A DNA stretch of 64,000 nucleotides from JBFWUM01 sp050247255 (lineage in GTDB: Bacteria; Acidobacteriota; Vicinamibacteria; Vicinamibacterales; UBA2999). The notes below the pieces were generated by a model, which did not search any database, was not told the origin of the DNA, and saw only the letters and a list, made by a program, of their open reading frames with translations. Positions 46,784 to 55,312 of the stretch are shown here, piece after piece. The DNA is taken from NCBI GenBank assembly GCA_050247255.1, contig JBFWUM010000017.1, positions 12,065 through 76,064 of the forward strand. Direction: 5' to 3'. Positions within the stretch are counted from its first letter, which is position 1, and each line of letters starts with the position of its first letter. The translations under genes were made by a program, and so were the position numbers.

Positions 46784-48532
46784 CTAGCGCAACGTGCGGT
46801 AGACGGCCTCGACGAACGGGGCCGTCTCCGCGCTCCCCTCGCCGCCGCTCCACCGCTTGTCGTACTCGAAGGTCGGGTTGGCCGCCCGCACCTGCTCCAG
46901 CGTCCGTCCCTTCGTGATCAGGTCCTGCACGCGGTCGCGCACGATCGTGATCATGTCGCGGTAGTCCACGACCTCCGCCTCGTCGACGATGCGGCCGTGG
47001 CCGCCGACGATATAGGTGCCGCCTTCCTGCTTCTCCTTCGGGATCGAGATGTCGATCATCCGGTTCAGCGCGGCGATCACGCCGTTAATCGCCCCTCCCT
47101 GGTCCGTCCGGATCACCGGGTAGCCCTCGGTCGAGAACAGGTCGCCGACGACGAGCACATCTGACTTGCGGAAGTAGATCATCAGGTCGCCGTCGGTGTG
47201 CGCCTTCGGCACGTGGAGCACCTGGACCCCCTCGCCGTTGAAGAACAACTCCTTCTTCTCGGTGAAGAAGGTCTCGGTCGGCCACCGGCCGAACGGCACC
47301 GGATTGGCGCCGCCTGCCGACGCGGCCATGCGCTGCTGCACCGCCTCGTGCGCCACGATCGCCGCTCCGTCGCCGCTCGTATCGCCAAGCGCGTTGCGGA
47401 TGTCGCCGCCGGCAATGGTCGACCCGGCGCGGCCAATGACCTCGTTGGCGCCCGTGTGAGCCGCATCCGCTGACGTGTTGATCACGTAGCGAATCGGCTT
47501 GCCGGCCGCGAACTCACGGATGGCGGCCAGCACGCGCTCGGCCATGGCCTCCGGGCCGGAGTCGATGACGAGCACGCCGTCCGGCCCGGTCTGCAGCACG
47601 ATGTTCGAGCCCGCGCCGGTGAGCAGGTGCACGTTGCCCTGGACCGGGAGGATCGCCAGCTCGCCCGGGCGGGCCGGCCGCGCGATCGGCGGCGCCGGCG
47701 CCGGCGTCCGCGACAGCGTCCGGAACTCCGGGAAGTGAGTGTAGGTGCCTCCCTGCGCCCAGCGCGGGTCGAGGTTGAAGCTCCGGGCGAAGTCGTTGAG
47801 CATGTTGTTCGTGCCCGGCAGGAAGTGCGGCACGTCGCCCAGTTTGTGCGTGGCGATCTCGTCGACGATGATGCACGGGTACGGCTCGATCGTCTGCGTC
47901 GGGGCGAGCGCCCAGTTCGTCGTCCGGACGAACGGCTCGGTCAGCGTCAGCGGATCCTCAAGGACCGCCATGTGCGTGAGGACATCGCCGTGGCGCACGA
48001 ACCGATCGGTGAACCGCGCCTGATCGCTGTACCAGACCCCATTGCGCCGGACCCACCCCGGCTTCATGTGCGTCGTCGTCACGACCAGCGCGTTGCCGTC
48101 CCAGCGCCCGGTCGAGAAGCCCTGCCACGTGTGCGCCGCCGCCGCGGGCGGATGCGGCCGGCCATCCATCCAGATCTCCCGGAACTGCTCCTGCCACTGG
48201 ATGTGAATGGTGATCTTGACGATGCGCTGCGTCAGCGGATCGATCTCCTGCTGCACGCGCATGTTGGCCGGCCCCCGGTAGCCGTAGGCCACCGGGTGCG
48301 GCTTGCACTGATGTTCCGGGAGCGTCAGCAGCGACGGGCTCCACGCCTCGGCATGAGCGCGCGCCTCGTCGGTGATCGGCAGCGCCAGGTAGTCGCCGAT
48401 CTCCGGGCCGGGCACGCGCTCCGGCTGGTCTTCGTGGAAGAGCGCCGCCCAGTTGCCGGAGAAGTCCACCTGGGCGGACGCGGGCGCGGCCGCCGCCAGC
48501 AGGACGCATGCGGCGAGGACTGCGCGCCGCAT
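46784..48532 (-). CDS. Exported fusion of DUF-A and MBL-fold domains
   Basis: A 582-aa protein with one signal peptide (LAACVLLAAAAPASAQVD). Residues about 20-295 are DUF-A (DFSGNWAALFHEDQPERV; REIWMDGRPHPP; TTTHMKPGWVRRNGVWYS; DPLTLTEPFVRTTNW). A Pro/Ala linker (PAPAPPIARPARPG) leads to an MBL domain of the cassette subfamily (NVHLLTGAGSNIVLQTGPDG; AHTDGDLMIYFRKSDVLVVGDLF; VGGHGRIVDEAEVVDYRDM). HxHxDH is S-A-D-A-A-H, so the first metal site is eroded, while the TDGD, GDLF and GHGR parts are kept. ATG 48532 shares one base with the upstream stop. A natural fusion of separately encoded partners supports a functional link. Confidence 0.85.
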   Translation of the reverse strand: MRRAVLAACVLLAAAAPASAQVDFSGNWAALFHEDQPERVPGPEIGDYLALPITDEARAHAEAWSPSLLTLPEHQCKPHPVAYGYRGPANMRVQQEIDPLTQRIVKITIHIQWQEQFREIWMDGRPHPPAAAAHTWQGFSTGRWDGNALVVTTTHMKPGWVRRNGVWYSDQARFTDRFVRHGDVLTHMAVLEDPLTLTEPFVRTTNWALAPTQTIEPYPCIIVDEIATHKLGDVPHFLPGTNNMLNDFARSFNLDPRWAQGGTYTHFPEFRTLSRTPAPAPPIARPARPGELAILPVQGNVHLLTGAGSNIVLQTGPDGVLVIDSGPEAMAERVLAAIREFAAGKPIRYVINTSADAAHTGANEVIGRAGSTIAGGDIRNALGDTSGDGAAIVAHEAVQQRMAASAGGANPVPFGRWPTETFFTEKKELFFNGEGVQVLHVPKAHTDGDLMIYFRKSDVLVVGDLFSTEGYPVIRTDQGGAINGVIAALNRMIDISIPKEKQEGGTYIVGGHGRIVDEAEVVDYRDMITIVRDRVQDLITKGRTLEQVRAANPTFEYDKRWSGGEGSAETAPFVEAVYRTLR

Positions 48533-49383
48533 CACCGCAGCTCGAGCAGCAGTCCGTCGATCGCGCCCGGGAAGACGAGCTGCGTGCCGTTGAATTCGGC
48601 CTTCAATACCGCGGTGATCTGCTCGGGCGTCGCCCGCTCGCGCAGCATCTGCCGGACCCGCGTCTGCATTGCGTCGGCGGCGTCGCGGAACTTCTGCAGG
48701 TCCGCCTTCGCCACCACCTCGCCGTGGCCCGGCACGACCCGGTCGAAATCGAGCATCAGCGCCTTGTCGAGCGTCTGCGGCCACTCCTTGGCGCTGCCAC
48801 CGCCCTGGTAATCGATCAGCTGCGGCGTGGCCGTGCCCTGGGTGTAGGCGTCGCCGGTCGCGAGGACACGGTGGCCCGGGAAATACGCGAAGATGTCGCC
48901 CGCCGTGTGCGCGCGGCCGAACCAGTAGAGCTCGACCGTCTTGCCGCCAAGGTGGATCTCGGACTTCTCCGAGAACGTCATCGTCGGCAGGCCCGGCTGG
49001 TTCCCCTCGACCATCAGCTCGCGGGCGCGCTCATGCGCAATCGCCTGCACGCCCTGCATCTGCAGGCGGGCGTTGCCGCCCGAATGGTCGCCATGGTGGT
49101 GGGTGTTGACGACGTAGCGGATCGGCTGGTTGGTGACCGTCTTGACCTGCGCCAGGATGTTCTGGACGTCGACCTCGAACTTGTCGTCCACGAGGACCAC
49201 GCCCTCGTTGGTCACGAGCACCGTGGTATTGCCCGGGACGAACGCGTTGCGGATGACGAACAGGTCGTCGGCCAGCTTCTGCGTGGTCAGCTGGGACGGC
49301 TGCGGCGCCTGGCCCTGGCCGCTGACGTAGACGCCCACCATGAGCAGGCACATCGTCAGGGCAATCGAAACACGTGTCTTCAT
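48532..49383 (-). CDS. Exported MBL-fold hydrolase (intact site)
   Basis: A 283-aa protein with a signal peptide (IALTMCLLMVGVYVSGQ) and an intact zinc site: VVNTHHHGDHSGGN, RAHTAGDIF, VPGHGEVV, with LATGDAYTQG as the Asp motif. The family resembles secreted B3-like hydrolases or quinoprotein relay (SoxH/PqqL-like) MBL proteins. The start has AGGAGCG before the ATG. A CTTCCGCC/GGCGGAAG hairpin lies in its leader at 49399. It shares one base with the fused protein gene. Substrate unknown. Confidence 0.85.
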   Translation of the reverse strand: MKTRVSIALTMCLLMVGVYVSGQGQAPQPSQLTTQKLADDLFVIRNAFVPGNTTVLVTNEGVVLVDDKFEVDVQNILAQVKTVTNQPIRYVVNTHHHGDHSGGNARLQMQGVQAIAHERARELMVEGNQPGLPTMTFSEKSEIHLGGKTVELYWFGRAHTAGDIFAYFPGHRVLATGDAYTQGTATPQLIDYQGGGSAKEWPQTLDKALMLDFDRVVPGHGEVVAKADLQKFRDAADAMQTRVRQMLRERATPEQITAVLKAEFNGTQLVFPGAIDGLLLELR

Positions 49384-49398
49384 CGCTCCTCCGGGTGG

Positions 49399-49418
49399 CT
49401 TCCGCCTTCAGGCGGAAG
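49399..49418. repeat. CTTCCGCC hairpin in leader of MBL gene
   Basis: CTTCCGCC, TTCA loop, GGCGGAAG. It lies 16 nt upstream of the MBL start at 49383, and 185 nt from the divergent start at 49604. It cannot terminate a known gene here; it may shape the mRNA leader or be a repeat of the family seen at 17001. Confidence 0.5.
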
Positions 49419-49590
49419 GTGGTCTCGGCCCGTAGTGTAGGCGAGTGACGCGAATCTTGCACGTCCCCCGCGAACAGGATGCGCGCGACGCTGATTCTCA
49501 ACCCCGTCGCCGGCAGCAACACCGACGGCCAGGTTTTCGAGGGTACGCGGTGCGCATACCGGCTGCCGCCGCGCGCCGCCCGATTTCTCG

Positions 49591-49596
49591 TACCAT
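49591..49596 (+). promoter_or_regulatory. Putative -10 box (TACCAT) for leaderless transcript
   Basis: TACCAT, 7 nt before the ATG at 49604, with only CGACAGG between. Confidence 0.35.
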
Positions 49597-49603
49597 CGAC
49601 AGG

Positions 49604-50806
49604 ATGAGCACAGCGAGCGCGAGCGAGCCGATCGCCCACGGATCGGCCGCTTACTACCGGTTGGGCGTCATGCTCGGCGCGCTGACGGCGATGGGCCCGC
49701 TGGCCATCGACATGTACCTGCCCAGTTTCCCGACCATCGCCCGCGAGTTCGGGTCGACGACCGCTGCGGTCGAGGCGACGGCGGCCGCCTATTTCACCGG
49801 GATGGCCGTGGGCCAGTCCTTCTACGGGCCGATCTCGGACCGGATCGGCCGCAAGCTGCCGCTCTACGCCGGCCTGGCGCTGTTCATCGCCGGGTCGATC
49901 GGCTGCGCCTTCGCGCCGAGCGTCCCGGCGCTCGTCGTCCTTCGCTTCGTGCAGGCGCTGGGCGGCTGCGCGCAGCTGGTGATCGCCCGGGCGATGGTCC
50001 GCGATCTGTTCGACGAACGCGATTCCATGCGCGTCCTGTCGCTGCTGATGCTGGTGATGGGCGTCGCGCCGATCCTGGCGCCGCTCGTCGGCGGCCAGCT
50101 GCTCGTCAACTTCGGCTGGCAATCGGTGTTCTGGCTGCTGGCATCCTACGCCGCCGTCTGCACGGCGGCGGTCGCACTGGTGATGCCGGAGACGCTGGCA
50201 CCGCCCTCCCGCCGCCGCGATTCGCTGGCGACCATCGCGGCGATTTACTGGCGCCTGCTCCGCGACCGCCACTTCATGGCGCACGCCGTGTCCGGCGCCC
50301 TGACCATCGCCGGCATGTTCGCCTACATCGCCGGGTCGGCGACGGTGTTCATCCAGCTGTTCCGCGTGCCGCCCGATCGCTTCGGGCTGTTCTTCGGCAC
50401 CAATGCCATCGGGCTGATCTCGGCGTCGCAGATCAACGGCCGGCTGGCAGGGCGGATGCCGGCCCAGGCGATCCTGGCGCGGGTCTTCCCCGCCCTGGCG
50501 GTTGCCGCGCTCGTGCTGCTGGTCAACGCCCTTACCGGCTTCGGGGGATTTGCCGGCATCCTGGTGCCGCTGTTCGTCTGCGTCGCCAGCGTGGGCTTCA
50601 TCGTGCCGAACACGACGGTGCTGGCCATGGCGCCGCACGGGGAGGTCGCCGGCAGCGCCTCGGCGCTGCTCGGCACGCTGCAGTTCGCCGTCGGCGCGGG
50701 ATCGGCGATGGCCGTCAGCACGCTCAACAACGGCACCGCGGTCCCGCTGGGCGCGGTGATCGCCTGCTGCGCCGTCGGCGCCTTCCTCACCTCGAAGGCC
50801 GCCTGA
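49604..50806 (+). CDS. MFS multidrug transporter, Bcr/CflA subfamily
   Basis: A 400-aa, 12-helix permease. Typical motifs: LTAMGPLAIDMYLPSFPTIA, GQSFYGPISDRIGRKLPLYA, RFVQALGGCAQLVIARAMVR and LVMPETLA. The final part has FIVPNTTVLAMAPHGEVAGSA, as in Bcr/CflA. These export bicyclomycin, chloramphenicol and similar compounds; the real substrate is unknown. ATG 49604 is used; the longer frame starting at 49445 is not supported. 15 nt before the next gene start. Confidence 0.88.
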   Translation: MSTASASEPIAHGSAAYYRLGVMLGALTAMGPLAIDMYLPSFPTIAREFGSTTAAVEATAAAYFTGMAVGQSFYGPISDRIGRKLPLYAGLALFIAGSIGCAFAPSVPALVVLRFVQALGGCAQLVIARAMVRDLFDERDSMRVLSLLMLVMGVAPILAPLVGGQLLVNFGWQSVFWLLASYAAVCTAAVALVMPETLAPPSRRRDSLATIAAIYWRLLRDRHFMAHAVSGALTIAGMFAYIAGSATVFIQLFRVPPDRFGLFFGTNAIGLISASQINGRLAGRMPAQAILARVFPALAVAALVLLVNALTGFGGFAGILVPLFVCVASVGFIVPNTTVLAMAPHGEVAGSASALLGTLQFAVGAGSAMAVSTLNNGTAVPLGAVIACCAVGAFLTSKAA

Positions 50807-50809
50807 GAC

Positions 50810-50815
50810 TACAAT
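50810..50815 (+). promoter_or_regulatory. Putative -10 box (TACAAT) for leaderless transcript
   Basis: TACAAT lies 6 nt before the ATG at 50822, directly after the MFS stop. A near-consensus -10 hexamer. Confidence 0.5.
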
Positions 50816-50821
50816 CTCCGC

Positions 50822-51280
50822 ATGTATCCGGCCGTCCTGCTCCTGCACTCCTGGCTGCGCTGGCTCGTGCTGCTGGCCGCCCTGTTCGCCATCGCCCAGG
50901 CCATCGCCGGCATGCGCGGCGGGCGCGCGTGGAACGCCTCGGCGGACCGGAGCCTGAAGCTCTTCACCATCTCGCTCGACGTCCAGTTCCTGCTCGGCGT
51001 GATCCTCTACGGCATCAGCCCGTTCACGCAGGCGGCCATGCAGGACATGGCCTCGGCCATGCGCATCGCCGGCGTCCGCTTCTTCGCCATCGAACACCTG
51101 GTGGGCATGGTGATCGCGGTGATCTTCGCCCACGTCGGCCGCGCGCAGATCCGCAAGGCCACCTCGGATGGCGCGAAGTACCAACGCGCCCTCGCGTTCA
51201 CTGGCATCGCGCTGGCGATCATCCTGGCGTCGATCCCGTGGCCGGGCATGGCGACGGGCAGGCCGCTGTTTCGATTCTGA
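50822..51280 (+). CDS. Four-helix integral membrane protein with conserved His (cytochrome b-like)
   Basis: A 152-aa protein with four membrane segments (VLLLHSWLRWLVLLAALFAI; FLLGVILYGISPF; VGMVIAVIFAHVGR; LAIILASIPWPGMA). Histidines in HSWLRW, IEHLVGM and FAHVGR lie near the membrane faces and could bind heme. Similar proteins are often labelled cytochrome b or hypothetical. The role is unknown; the call is from topology. Convergent with the MutS-like gene across a 402-bp gap of inverted repeats. Confidence 0.65.
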   Translation: MYPAVLLLHSWLRWLVLLAALFAIAQAIAGMRGGRAWNASADRSLKLFTISLDVQFLLGVILYGISPFTQAAMQDMASAMRIAGVRFFAIEHLVGMVIAVIFAHVGRAQIRKATSDGAKYQRALAFTGIALAIILASIPWPGMATGRPLFRF

Positions 51281-51307
51281 TCATCCTGCACTCGGTGCGG
51301 CTTGAAC

Positions 51308-51656
51308 GCCGGCGAGCATGGGCCGGGTGGCGGCTGCGGCCGCTGTGGCCGGAAAATCGGCTTCCACTCGTGCTCTTACGCTTCCGCGCCGACTAGGAGG
51401 TGACTCGATGCCGAGTCCGTCACACGGCACAAAACGCCGGAGCTGGCTCGAAGGAACTCGAACGCGCTGCCGGGAACTCGGCGCGTTGAATCGTTCCACC
51501 CGATTTTCGGCTTCGCGGCGAGACGGCCTTGCGGACGCAGCCGCCACCCGGCCCACGCTCGCCGGCGCCGCAAGAGGCGTCACGCCGTGATGTCCGGAGC
51601 AAAAGTGTAGACACTCGAGGTCAGCACTTTTGCGGAGCGACATCACGGCGGGACGC
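51308..51656. repeat. Nested inverted repeats filling a 402-bp gap
   Basis: The 51281-51682 gap has no supported gene. Arms of 36 bp (51308-51343 and 51531-51566) are inverted copies with 34 of 36 matches, and the flanking GAAAATCG (51352-51359) / CGATTTTC (51501-51508) extend them. A second inverted pair (51577-51607 and 51624-51656) shares CGCCGTGATGTC and GCAAAAGTG around a short loop. The first pair spans about 260 bp, the size of a MITE, though no target duplication was found. The second pair can act as terminator of the MutS-like gene. Confidence 0.75.
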
Positions 51657-51682
51657 CCGGTCAGGGCGCCTCGGGCAGGGTC

Positions 51683-53374
51683 TTAGCGCTTCTCTTCGAA
51701 CAGCACATGGACGCCCTTCTCGCTGTCGATCGCGGGACGGGTGTCGGCCATCTGCTGCGAGGCGATGCGCTCGAGGTTGTCGGGGGTGAAGCCGACGCCG
51801 ATGGCGGTTTCCTCGCCGTAGCTGTTGGCGTCGTGCCCCTCGGCAATCGTGTAGGTGTGGCTCAGCGTGCCGTCGGCGTTGCGCGCCGAGACGACGTGCA
51901 GGTTGCGCGCCGAGGGGACGCGTTCGGCGAGCTGCTCCGCGATCTCGTGATAGTGCGTCGTCAGGAAGGTGACGACCTTGCGGCGCGCCAGCACGTTGAG
52001 CGCCTGGAACGAGTGCGTCACGCCGGTCTCGACGAACGTGCCGTCGTTCGACTCGTCTGAGAAGACGACCGAGCGGCTGACCCGCGTGAGGACGTCCATC
52101 CAGCGCGTCAGCGCCTTCTCGTAGCGCCCCTTCGCCGAGTCGTCCTTGCCGCCGAAGTTGCTGAACAGCGACCACGAGATCGACATCCGGGCACGCTCGG
52201 CGGGGATCGGCAGCCCGGCGTGCGCCAGCGTGATGAGCTGCGCCAGTCCGCGCAGGTGCTGCGTCTTACCGCCGCTGTTGGCGCCGGTGATGACGTTGAC
52301 GAGGCTGTCGGCGCCGACGACCAACCTATCCTGCACGACGCCGGCATCGAGGAACATCGGGTGGCGATAGCCGTGCAGCTCGATGAATGGCTCGCGGCTC
52401 TCGACCATGTCCGGCAGGCACCACGGCGTCGGGTCCGACTCGGCCGCCTCGACGTAGTGCACCAGCGCCTCGAGCATGGCCAGGTTACGGACGATAAAGG
52501 CCGACTCGCGCTGGTACTTGCTCTGGTAGCTGCGCAGCACGGTGCCGAGAAAGGCGCGGCGCAGCTCGTCGATCTCGATGCGGTCGTCCTCGGGATGGGC
52601 AATGCCGCTGACCGGGATGCGTTCGCCGCCCACCGCCTCCGGCGTGTTCTGCCACTCGGCGGTGCCGGCGGTGATGCCGCCCGACAGCCGGAACACCATC
52701 TCCTTCGCCGCCACGAGCTCGTTGAGCGTGAAGATGCCGTCCTTGCACTCGTCGCGCAGGAACGCGTAGATGACGTGGGTCGCCGGGTCGGCGCCAAGCT
52801 CCTTGACGATGCGCGCCACGTTGCGCGCCGCCGCGTACTCGGCCTCGCCGATGATCTGGTGGCGATTGCTCGCCATGTTGCCGAACGTCTCGAGAAACGA
52901 GTCGGTGCCGCCTTCGGCGCGGTTCTCGAGGAACGCGTTCGAGAAGAAGTCGGCCAGTCGCTGGCGGCGGGCGCGGTCCTGCAGCGCCCGGATCATGCGA
53001 TGGCGATCCTCGATCCCCTCGGGCGTGCGCTCCGGCAGCAGCACCGCGCGCACCAGCATGTCGCGGGCGTGCGACGAGATGATGCCGTCCTCGCGCGGTC
53101 GCAGGACCCGATCGATCAGCCCCCGGTGCTCGAACAGTGTCCGGCGGGCGGGGTCGAAGCCGGTGGCGCGCCGCCGCTCGTAGGCGCTCTTCTTCTCCGG
53201 CATCATCGCCAGGTCGCGGGCGGTCTCTTCGTCGAAGAGGAACAGGTTCAGGTGGTCCGACGGCGAGAGGTACAACTCGCGTCCGACCGCTCCCGTGAAG
53301 AAGACGCTGCCAAAGGCGTTGCTGTCGCCGGCCGCGTCAGCGGCCTTCCAGAACCGAGTGCCGGTGCCCCACAT
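51683..53374 (-). CDS. MutS-family ATPase lacking the mismatch-recognition domain
   Basis: A 563-aa protein. Residues about 340-563 are the MutS ABC ATPase: Walker A GANSGGKT at 364-371, LRGLAQLITLAHAGLPIPAE, RSVVFSDESNDGTFVETG as Walker B region, FLTTHYHEIAEQL, and TYTIAEGHDANSYG. The N-terminal 330 residues are helical (lever/clamp-like) and lack the MutS domain I mismatch-binding motif FxE. This matches short MutS-related proteins of unknown role, perhaps in recombination rather than mismatch repair. No SMR domain. ATG start at the edge of the gap to the amidase gene. Confidence 0.82.
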   Translation of the reverse strand: MWGTGTRFWKAADAAGDSNAFGSVFFTGAVGRELYLSPSDHLNLFLFDEETARDLAMMPEKKSAYERRRATGFDPARRTLFEHRGLIDRVLRPREDGIISSHARDMLVRAVLLPERTPEGIEDRHRMIRALQDRARRQRLADFFSNAFLENRAEGGTDSFLETFGNMASNRHQIIGEAEYAAARNVARIVKELGADPATHVIYAFLRDECKDGIFTLNELVAAKEMVFRLSGGITAGTAEWQNTPEAVGGERIPVSGIAHPEDDRIEIDELRRAFLGTVLRSYQSKYQRESAFIVRNLAMLEALVHYVEAAESDPTPWCLPDMVESREPFIELHGYRHPMFLDAGVVQDRLVVGADSLVNVITGANSGGKTQHLRGLAQLITLAHAGLPIPAERARMSISWSLFSNFGGKDDSAKGRYEKALTRWMDVLTRVSRSVVFSDESNDGTFVETGVTHSFQALNVLARRKVVTFLTTHYHEIAEQLAERVPSARNLHVVSARNADGTLSHTYTIAEGHDANSYGEETAIGVGFTPDNLERIASQQMADTRPAIDSEKGVHVLFEEKR

Positions 53375-53414
53375 ATGCGATAGCGCGATTGTACCGTGTC
53401 GACCTGGGGCGTTG

Positions 53415-53420
53415 TAGAGT
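53415..53420 (+). promoter_or_regulatory. Putative -10 box (TAGAGT) for leaderless transcript
   Basis: TAGAGT lies 8 nt before the ATG at 53429. No SD is present in the intervening AGCGCCTC. Confidence 0.4.
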
Positions 53421-53428
53421 AGCGCCTC

Positions 53429-55000
53429 ATGCGAACACTCATCGCGGCGCTGCTCGCTGCCCTGGTCGCCGGCTGCGGCACCGGCTCCCCCGCCGGCGAC
53501 ACGCCGGCCCCGGCGGCGCTCGATGTCGCCGAACTGAGCCTCGCCGACGCGGCGGCGCGCATGGCCGACGGCGCGCTGACCTCACGCGCGCTGACCGAGG
53601 CCTACCTGCAGCGCATCGCCGACCTGGACGATGCGGGCCCGGGGCTGAACGCGGTCATCGACACCAACCCGAATGCGCTGGACGAGGCCGACGCCCGCGA
53701 TCGCGAGCGGCAGGCAGGTCAAGCGCGCGGGCCGCTGCACGGCATCCCGGTGCTGCTCAAGGACAACATCGATATCGCCGGCATGGTGAACTCCGCCGGA
53801 TCGCTGGCGCTCGCCGAACATCGCCCGGCCCGCGACGCGTTCCTGGTCGAGCGGCTGCGGGCGGCCGGCGCTGTCATCCTGGGCAAGACCAACCTGAGCG
53901 AGTGGGCGAATTTCCGCTCGACGCGATCGACGTCGGGGTGGAGCTCGCGCGGCGGCCAGACGAAGAACCCCTACGCGCTCGACCGCAACCCGTGCGGATC
54001 GAGCTCCGGCACCGGCAGCGCCATCGCCGCCAGCTTCGCCGCGGCCGGCGTCGGCACCGAAACCGACGGCAGCATCATCTGCCCCTCGTCCGTGACTGGC
54101 CTCGTTGGAGTGAAGCCGACCGTCGGACTCGTGAGCCGCTCAGGGATCATCCCGATCTCGATCTCGCAGGACACGGCGGGCCCGATGGCTCGGACGGTGA
54201 CCGACGCTGCCCATCTCCTGAGCGGCATGGCCGGCGTCGACCCGGCCGATCCGGCCGGCAGTGCGGCGGACGGACGCATCGCCGCCGACTACGCCGCCGG
54301 TTTGTCCGCAGACGCGCTCGCCGGCACGCGCGTCGGCCTGCTGCGCAATGCGATGGGCTATCACCCCGATGTCGATGCGGCCGCCGAGCGCGCCGCCGAG
54401 GCCATCCGCCAGGCGGGCGGCACGGTCGTCGACGTGCGCATCGACGACTATGGCGCCTGGGATCCGCCGGAGCTCGAGGTGCTGCTCTACGAGTTCAAGG
54501 ATGGGCTGAACCGCTACCTGGCCCAGAGCGGCGCGCCGGTGCGCGCGCTGGCCGACCTTATTGCCTGGAACCGCGACAACGCGGCGCAGGCGATGCCGAT
54601 CTTCGGGCAGGAGCTGTTCGAACGTGCCGAGGCCAAAGGGCCGCTCACCGATGCGGCGTATGTGAAGGCGCGCGACAGCGCCAGGCAGCTCGCGCTGGGC
54701 GCGCTCATGAACGCGCTGTCCGCGTCCTCGCTCGACGCGCTGCTGGCGCCGAGTATGTCGCCCGCGTGGCCGACGGATCACGTGCTGGGCGATCACTTCG
54801 TCGGCGCCGGCTACGGCATGGCCGCAGTCGCCGGCACGCCGAGCATCACGCTGCCGGCCGGCGAGACGCACGGCCTGCCGCTGGGCGTGACGCTGATGGG
54901 ACCGGCGTACAGCGAACAGGCGCTGCTCGGCTACGCGTACGCGCTCGAACAGCGCCTGAAGGCGCGGATCGCGCCCGACTTCAGCGCGACGATCGAATAG
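53429..55000 (+). CDS. Lipoprotein amidase (amidase signature family)
   Basis: A 523-aa enzyme. A lipoprotein signal with Cys16 (LVAGC) anchors it at the membrane. The amidase-signature triad is Lys111 (LLKDNID), cis-Ser192 (GSSSGTGS) and nucleophile Ser215 (ETDGSIICPSS). GVKPTVGLVSRSGIIPISIS is also family typical. It hydrolyses amide bonds; the exported location suggests peptide or amide scavenging. The stop overlaps a convergent gene by 20 nt. Substrate unknown. A leaderless-type box precedes the start. Confidence 0.9.
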   Translation: MRTLIAALLAALVAGCGTGSPAGDTPAPAALDVAELSLADAAARMADGALTSRALTEAYLQRIADLDDAGPGLNAVIDTNPNALDEADARDRERQAGQARGPLHGIPVLLKDNIDIAGMVNSAGSLALAEHRPARDAFLVERLRAAGAVILGKTNLSEWANFRSTRSTSGWSSRGGQTKNPYALDRNPCGSSSGTGSAIAASFAAAGVGTETDGSIICPSSVTGLVGVKPTVGLVSRSGIIPISISQDTAGPMARTVTDAAHLLSGMAGVDPADPAGSAADGRIAADYAAGLSADALAGTRVGLLRNAMGYHPDVDAAAERAAEAIRQAGGTVVDVRIDDYGAWDPPELEVLLYEFKDGLNRYLAQSGAPVRALADLIAWNRDNAAQAMPIFGQELFERAEAKGPLTDAAYVKARDSARQLALGALMNALSASSLDALLAPSMSPAWPTDHVLGDHFVGAGYGMAAVAGTPSITLPAGETHGLPLGVTLMGPAYSEQALLGYAYALEQRLKARIAPDFSATIE

Positions 55001-55310
55001 CGTCAACGCGGATCGTCTTCGTCTCCGCGTCGAGCGTGCCGGTGACCTCCACCGCCGCCCCCGCAAACTCCGCGGGGAGCTGCTGATCGCTCAGGCGGTA
55101 GATCTCCTTCTCCACCAGCAGCACGTATTCATCGCGGTGCAGCGTCACGCAGAGCTGCGTGCACTCGGCATCGGTTGGCCCCATGCGCATGGCGGCGTGC
55201 CCGGTCTGCGCGCAGGTGGCGTCGGTGATCGTGCCGCGGAACGTCTGCTGCGCCGCCGGCGCGCTGGTGAACATCGCTGCCACCAGGCACGCCAGCAGAG
55301 TGCGGGCCAT
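54981..55310 (-). CDS. Secreted DUF5818-like protein
   Basis: A 109-aa protein with signal peptide (TLLACLVAAMFTSAPAAQ). The rest reads FRGTITDATCAQTGHAAMRM, DAECTQLCVTLHRDEYVLLV, IYRLSDQQLPAEFAGAAVEV, and TLDAETKTIRVDAI, the pattern of DUF5818 in Acidobacteria-type genomes. Three conserved cysteines and GHAAM may bind a metal. ATG 55310 is used; 2 nt after the upstream stop. Function unknown. Confidence 0.75.
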   Translation of the reverse strand: MARTLLACLVAAMFTSAPAAQQTFRGTITDATCAQTGHAAMRMGPTDAECTQLCVTLHRDEYVLLVEKEIYRLSDQQLPAEFAGAAVEVTGTLDAETKTIRVDAIRSSR

Positions 55311-55312
55311 CG

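Noticed and set aside
51318..51590. 90-codon frame in the inverted-repeat gap
   Set aside because: It spans the repeat arms and has no start signal; it reads as a by-product of the inverted repeats.
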